Source: Girardinichthys multiradiatus
Taxonomy: Eukaryota; Chordata; Actinopteri; Cyprinodontiformes; Goodeidae
NCBI RefSeq assembly: GCF_021462225.1
Contig: NC_061800.1
Span: forward strand, 15,856,749 to 15,920,748
DNA length: 64,000 bases
Direction: 5' to 3'
The notes beneath the pieces were generated by a model, which saw only the letters and a program-made list of their open reading frames with translations, was not told where the DNA came from and searched no databases. Position numbers and translations under genes: made by a program. Shown here piece by piece: positions 61,641 to 64,000 of this stretch (its first letter is position 1; each line of letters opens with the position of its first letter).

Positions 61641-64000
61641 GTTTCAATGCATGCAAGTCTATTTAGAGTAAGAGAACTGCCAAACCTATTTTGCAATTGT
61701 AAAAACCGTTTTGCTTTGACATGGGAGCAAAGGTCATTGCACTTCCAGTTATGATCCCAACACTCAGACTCAGCAGTGCTGTCTTGTAAAGGTTTAGTAC
61801 GGATGATTCACATCCGTGACCGTGGCTCAGTAACACGTCAGTCACACGATGTTGGCTGCATCCCATCGAGACTCTCAGTCTCCTCAGAACCTGTACTGTT
61901 TCTACTCATTTGTCTATTAAAGAAGTAACATACTGTTAGTATATGAGAAATAGGTATTAAACATGCTTTTTCCCCATTTTGTCCTATCTAATATTCAAAT
62001 TTTCTGAGACTGTATTTTGTTCTTTTTTTAGCTTTAAATCAAAATTAACTGAATTAAAAACAGGAAAAATGAAACACCTGTAAAAGTTTTCTTGTTGATA
62101 TCATAAATAAAACAACAAAAACAAAGTCCAGAATGCATATTTTTAACTTCAGTAAAGTTAAAGTTAAAGTTAAAGGGCTAAAGTTAAAGGGCTAATTAAA
62201 GCGGTGAGCTCAAGCTGGTGTTCGGGGTGGATGCTTTTACAGGAAACCACAGTCCACCAGTTGCAAGCCAGCATGCTGAGGCCATGGTGAACAGTCAGGG
62301 AAACACTGTGTCACTTCGAGGAAGTAGGAAACCAGCAGAGCAGGTTTCTGGCCATATGTGGCCTCAGATTTGACCGCAGGAACAAAGGCGCACACATAAA
62401 AAGCCTAAAAACCTTTGCAAACCAGAAACCCTTAACCTCAAATTCTATATCATGAGGACAAGAGAACACACCCACACAAACAAACAGATGATGCCAAAAG
62501 TATTTCAGCCACAGCAAAGACACTCTATAAGGTCTCTTTAAGAGAGAATAATTTGACAGAAAGTACAAGTTATCTAAAAGAAGGCTGAAAAGAACAAATA
62601 GCACCAAAGGCTTGGATCACTAGGATGTTATTACGAAATAAGCAGTCGGAACATAATCAAGAAAGATGGTCGTGAGTCAAAATGTTAATTTATTTTGTCT
62701 CATTATGCTAATAGTAAATTAAAATGTAAAATACATTATGGGCTATTTAAACTAAACATACTTCTTGACTGAAGTAGCCATTTTAACTGACTAACTGAAT
62801 TAAATTGGTCACCCAGCTATGGCCTGCCAATTTAGAAATGCATCAGTACTACAAACCACAGCTTATTATGCTGAAAAAGATGATATACTAAAATAAAAAC
62901 ACAGCAAGCTCCTGTCCTGGCTTGATTGAGTCCAAGGCCCTGTTCAGACCCGGCATTAACATGGTTCCTACTTTAGTGACTGACTTGACCGATGCTTGAT
63001 CTTCATCCTCAAAACTTCACCGCAGCTGTTGTCCAACACAACCTCGATACAATCATCCCCAAATACATCACATTGCAGACAATATCTAGTAACAGATAAG
63101 CATCTTGTAACCCACCTATTATTAGAATACCAACAGAACACATTTTGTTTTTATTGCTAAGAATTACTACATGAACCTTCAGCCACACAAAATCCTGTCC
63201 TCCAAACATGTCCACAGATAAATGCTTAATTGTTTTAAATGAGCTGCCAGCAGTGCTGCTGTCTACCAACTGTGTCTAAAGAGTTTAACTGTCTTCTTCT
63301 AAACCAGAGACATCCTGGGTCTTACATCTGCTGTTTGAGGTGAGTCCCAGGACAGATTGTGTTCAAGCTGCTAAACCAATGCAGATAAATTGCCCCTGAA
63401 CACCTTCAGAGGGGGTCTGAGGGAAACTGTCCTCAATTGGTTTTAATCGTTTTTATACATGTGCAGGCTGATCAGGAGCCCAAGAACAAACACTAGTAAC
63501 AGGTCTGAATTAGGCTGATATGTAAGGGAGAAAATGACTTCATTCAAAGGCCAGAGCTCTATACTCCTAAAACAAACAACTCAACAGAATGTATGGACAA
63601 GAATGGAACAAGAACAATTAATTCAACTAAAGACCGATGCTACAGTATGTTTCTCCTTAACACAGAGGATAAGTATTGATTCTTTTAGACAGCAGCACCT
63701 AAAACCTTTTTTTTTTTAGAGTTTCAGACATGGTCTTATCCAATGAACATTTAATTTTTTGTTTTTGTTTGTTTTAAACCAGCCAACTTGTCTCATTATC
63801 TATTTTTACTTTTGCAAGACACTGAAGTTCTTTTAACTACTCCTTATGCAAGAGTTTCAGCTCTTGTGAACCTCAGGCGCCTTTAAAATGGTTTGGTCAG
63901 CAGACACCTTAAACCGGAGAAAAGGATTACTCAGTACTGGGGATTTAAGTGTCTCTTCTGACTTTTGGGTATTTTACAGATAAAGAATACAATATTGTCA
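61641..64000. other. Right end of the window, nothing coding recognised
   Basis: An imperfect AAAGTT tandem lies at about 62155-62200. GGCCCTGTTCAGACCCGGCATTAAC at about 62936 resembles a fish hAT/MITE left end, with only a weak possible partner (CAGGTCTGAATTAG) near 63499. No plekhm3 exon was identified. Confidence 0.45.

Noticed and set aside
62311..62607. 98-codon minus-strand frame
   Set aside because: No recognisable motif, no splice context and no relation to plekhm3.
57472..64000. Additional plekhm3 exons upstream of 57471
   Set aside because: I looked on the minus strand for PH-domain or linker sequence ending in the required phase and found no segment I could support.

Overview
The window looks like teleost fish nuclear DNA. 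It is AT-rich, carries two vertebrate genes with intron-exon structure or single-exon coding, and is full of fish-type repeats: Tc1/mariner relics, hAT-like termini, LINE 3' ends with AATTG-type tails, and AC/AT microsatellites. The species cannot be fixed from sequence alone. A percomorph, perhaps cyprinodontiform, is an impression from the repeat families.

Two genes are supported, both on the minus strand. (1) A complete intronless Frizzled receptor, best called fzd5, lies at 8685-10418 (577 codons, 10-cysteine CRD, seven membrane segments, KTxxxW motif). (2) Five consecutive coding exons of plekhm3 lie between 26085 and 57471. They encode the C-terminal Rubicon-homology, zinc-binding part (about 241 residues, ending at a TGA stop). 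Every splice junction shows AG/GT and the phases agree. The N-terminal two thirds of plekhm3 was not found and should lie beyond 64000. FZD5 next to PLEKHM3 in the same orientation is the known vertebrate arrangement. The genes share a neighbourhood, not a pathway: Fzd5 is a Wnt receptor, while PLEKHM3 is a membrane-trafficking and signalling scaffold.

Layout. 1-385: 3' end of a LINE. 1985-4875: two degenerate LINEs on opposite strands. 7320-7765: Tc1 relic. 8685-11215: fzd5 and its upstream region. 11926-13639: microsatellites and a LINE/SINE tail. 13760-15400: a strongly GC-rich, strand-asymmetric island of unknown nature, opening with a perfect hairpin. 15830-20975: three Tc1 relics. 20976-26084: mostly featureless sequence with the probable plekhm3 3' UTR. 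26085-57471: plekhm3 exons and introns. The introns hold a tRNA-derived SINE head, LINE pieces, a nested pair of Tc1-type transposons (30220-33380), several MITE-like elements, a second long LINE (42445-44400) and a stacked hAT/Tc1 insertion site (45197-48310). 57472-64000: plekhm3 intron or upstream sequence with a perfect 144-bp hairpin.

I did not find a convincing undescribed biological system. The most unusual items are the GC-rich island, the DD38E-type transposon whose far end carries an inverted copy of its own transposase C-terminal coding sequence, and the short near-perfect hairpins.
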